Of a stretch of DNA of 64,000 bases, positions 62,657 to 64,000 are shown one piece after another. Both the position numbers and the translations under genes were made by a program. Source of the DNA: Sinotaia quadrata. Its lineage: Eukaryota > Mollusca > Gastropoda > Architaenioglossa > Viviparidae. Numbering within the stretch: position 1 is the stretch's first letter; each line of letters begins with the position of its first letter. Location of the stretch: contig CM054182.1 in NCBI GenBank assembly GCA_028829895.1, positions 37,456,879-37,520,878 on the forward strand, written 5' to 3'. The notes below the pieces were generated by a model. The model made no database searches. It was not told the DNA's origin and saw nothing but the letters and a program-made list of their open reading frames with translations.

Positions 62657-63742
62657 TCAGTGTGATGGATGGTGCTGCATGTCATCTGCAAACTTCGAAA
62701 TATCCGGCTTGATGTTTGATGTTGAAAGATTCAAAATTGCTTCCAGATTATCATCAGTCAGCTGATTGCGGGTGTTGTTTTTGTTCAGTTTCATCTGTGA
62801 GAAAGCCTGTTCGCAGCAGTATGTGATGTCAGTAATGCTGGTGTGGACAAGTGTGTTATCTTTCAGATTAGCAAATGTATCAGGCAAAGTTCTATAGAAG
62901 TCAAGCAAACTGTTTTTTCGGTAAGTAGCACGCAGTTCATTAGGTGCCTAGAGATCAGTAAGTTCGAGCTGGGTATTCTGCGGACAAGTCATCCACTGAC
63001 ACACTGAACGGATCAGCAAAAAGTTTCATTAACAATCTGCATTGGTCAAAGTCATGAAACCGTGAATTGAAAGACTGAACCAGCCCATCTAGCTTTCCAA
63101 CACAAACTTTTGTGTCAATGTCCTGACTCTTCTGTAGCTGTGACTGAAAAGTGGGAAAGTCATAATGTTCCCCGATGCTGCTTGCTGCCCGAACAACTGC
63201 AACTTTGTCCTGAATGCCGAGATGTGATTTGCAAGTTGACAAACAAGCTGATTTGTGCATCGCAACTTCAAATTCAGATCATTCAAGTGTTGTGTCATGT
63301 CGACCAGAAAGTTAAAATCAGCTTGCCGTGCTGGATCAGAAATGGAAGCAACTTCTGTGTCTTTGTTCTTGCTTCTGAGGAATTCTATGACCTCTTCACT
63401 TAACTCCCAGAATCTTTTGAGCATCTTCCCTCGACTCAGCCAGCATACTTCACAGCAATAAACAAGGTCACCATAATCTGCATCAGTTTCTTTAAGAAGA
63501 CTTCGAAATTGGCGGTGATCGAGTCCTTGTGACTTGATGAAATTAATTGTTTTCGTCACTAATGCCATCAGTGCCTGAAAACCAAGTTCTTTACTGCACA
63601 GGTTCTGTTGGTGAATAATACAATGCAACTTCACCAACTGTCTGTTCTGCTTTCCTCGATGCTTCATCAACAGTGCTACCAGCCCGTTACTTTATCTGGT
63701 CATTGCTGATGCTCCATTTAAGCACGAAAGATTTATTGTCAT
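62657..63742 (-). pseudogene. hAT transposase pseudogene (GTF2IRD2/ZBED-like)
   Basis: Ordered homology on the minus strand to the catalytic and C-terminal part of hAT transposases of the type domesticated in GTF2IRD2. Blocks seen: LNGASAMT, LHCIIHQQNLCSKELG, VNFIKSQ-like TINFIKSQGLDHRQF, YGDLVYCCEVCWLSRGKMLK, FLVDMTQHLNDLNLKL, then in another frame LDGLVQSFNSRFHDFDQCRL, and back in the first frame QLELTDL and EQAFSQMKLNKN..LTDDNLEAILNLSTS near the end. It is broken by TAA at 63692-63694, a frameshift near 63105-63130, another near 62970, and TAG at 62948-62950. The N-terminal BED-type region is not visible. Confidence 0.88.
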
Positions 63743-64000
63743 TTCAAGTGTTACATTGAGCAAGTGAGTTTCCTGATTGTAGGAGCATTTTCACGAATCA
63801 AAGCATTAATTTTGAAAGTATCTTCTGATTGGTCTATTGAATATCACACATGAATAATTAATTATTAACGCAGCCGAAATTTCGAGCTCCCAGTCACAAT
63901 TGTTAGTACCAGGTGTTGTGCACTGATTGATTAATTGGAACCACGTGACTTTTGTCAGAGAAAGTTAGAGATCTTTGGAACGTGTGAGTTTAGATTTGTA

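Larger units (their letters stand above)
61988..64000 (-). mobile_element. Decayed autonomous hAT transposon (left end at 61988, right end not seen)
   Basis: The left terminus CAGTGGTGCACAAACGC and subterminal GGGGCCACAAAAC resemble the ends of the small hAT elements at 23779 and 45134. A minus-strand transposase relic follows. The right terminus is beyond the window or lost, so the 8-bp target duplication cannot be checked. Confidence 0.8.

Overview
This is a metazoan nuclear genome window. The genes are split by long AT-rich introns with GT-AG junctions, and the DNA carries hAT and mariner-like transposon remnants, dispersed repeats and many minisatellite and microsatellite arrays. The protein families (TAF5, RPL41, a secreted trypsin-like protease) and the repeat style suggest a lophotrochozoan, most likely a mollusc. 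The phylum is my inference; the animal origin is firm.

Layout. (1) 2421-17477, minus strand: 14 coding exons (504 codons) of TAF5, the WD40 subunit of TFIID. The start codon is present; the last WD40 repeats lie beyond the left edge. A roughly 1.7 kb LTR-like insertion splits a tandem repeat at 1-1981. (2) 17478-17671: a short head-to-head promoter region shared with (3) RPL41 on the plus strand (5' UTR exon 17672-17696, three coding exons to 21062). (4) 21063-25470: intergenic, with a 170-bp-class array, a dispersed repeat and a small hAT element. (5) 25614-47761, plus strand: a complete nine-exon gene for a 339-residue secreted serine protease with a six-cysteine defensin/CLIP-like N-terminal module, an intact His-Asp-Ser triad and predicted trypsin-like specificity. 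Its introns are loaded with minisatellites. (6) 47983-56375: intergenic and almost wholly repetitive. (7) 56472-60846 and beyond, plus strand: the first two coding exons of an unrecognised secreted protein. (8) 61988-64000: a decayed hAT transposon on the minus strand with a 46-bp array in its 3' end.

The most unusual signal is that several intronic minisatellites are copies of the gene's own exon-intron boundary. In TAF5 about 15 copies carry the 5' splice site of the exon ending at 8123. In the protease, 8 copies carry the 3' splice site and first codons of exon 6, and 3 copies carry those of exon 3. Weaker cases occur beside TAF5 exon 8 and protease exons 2 and 4. The arrays therefore form ladders of decoy splice sites next to the real one, in two unrelated genes. 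I know of no named system that fits this.

Exon boundaries were built by hand from reading frame, phase and GT/AG signals. All phases close. Copy numbers of arrays are estimates by eye.
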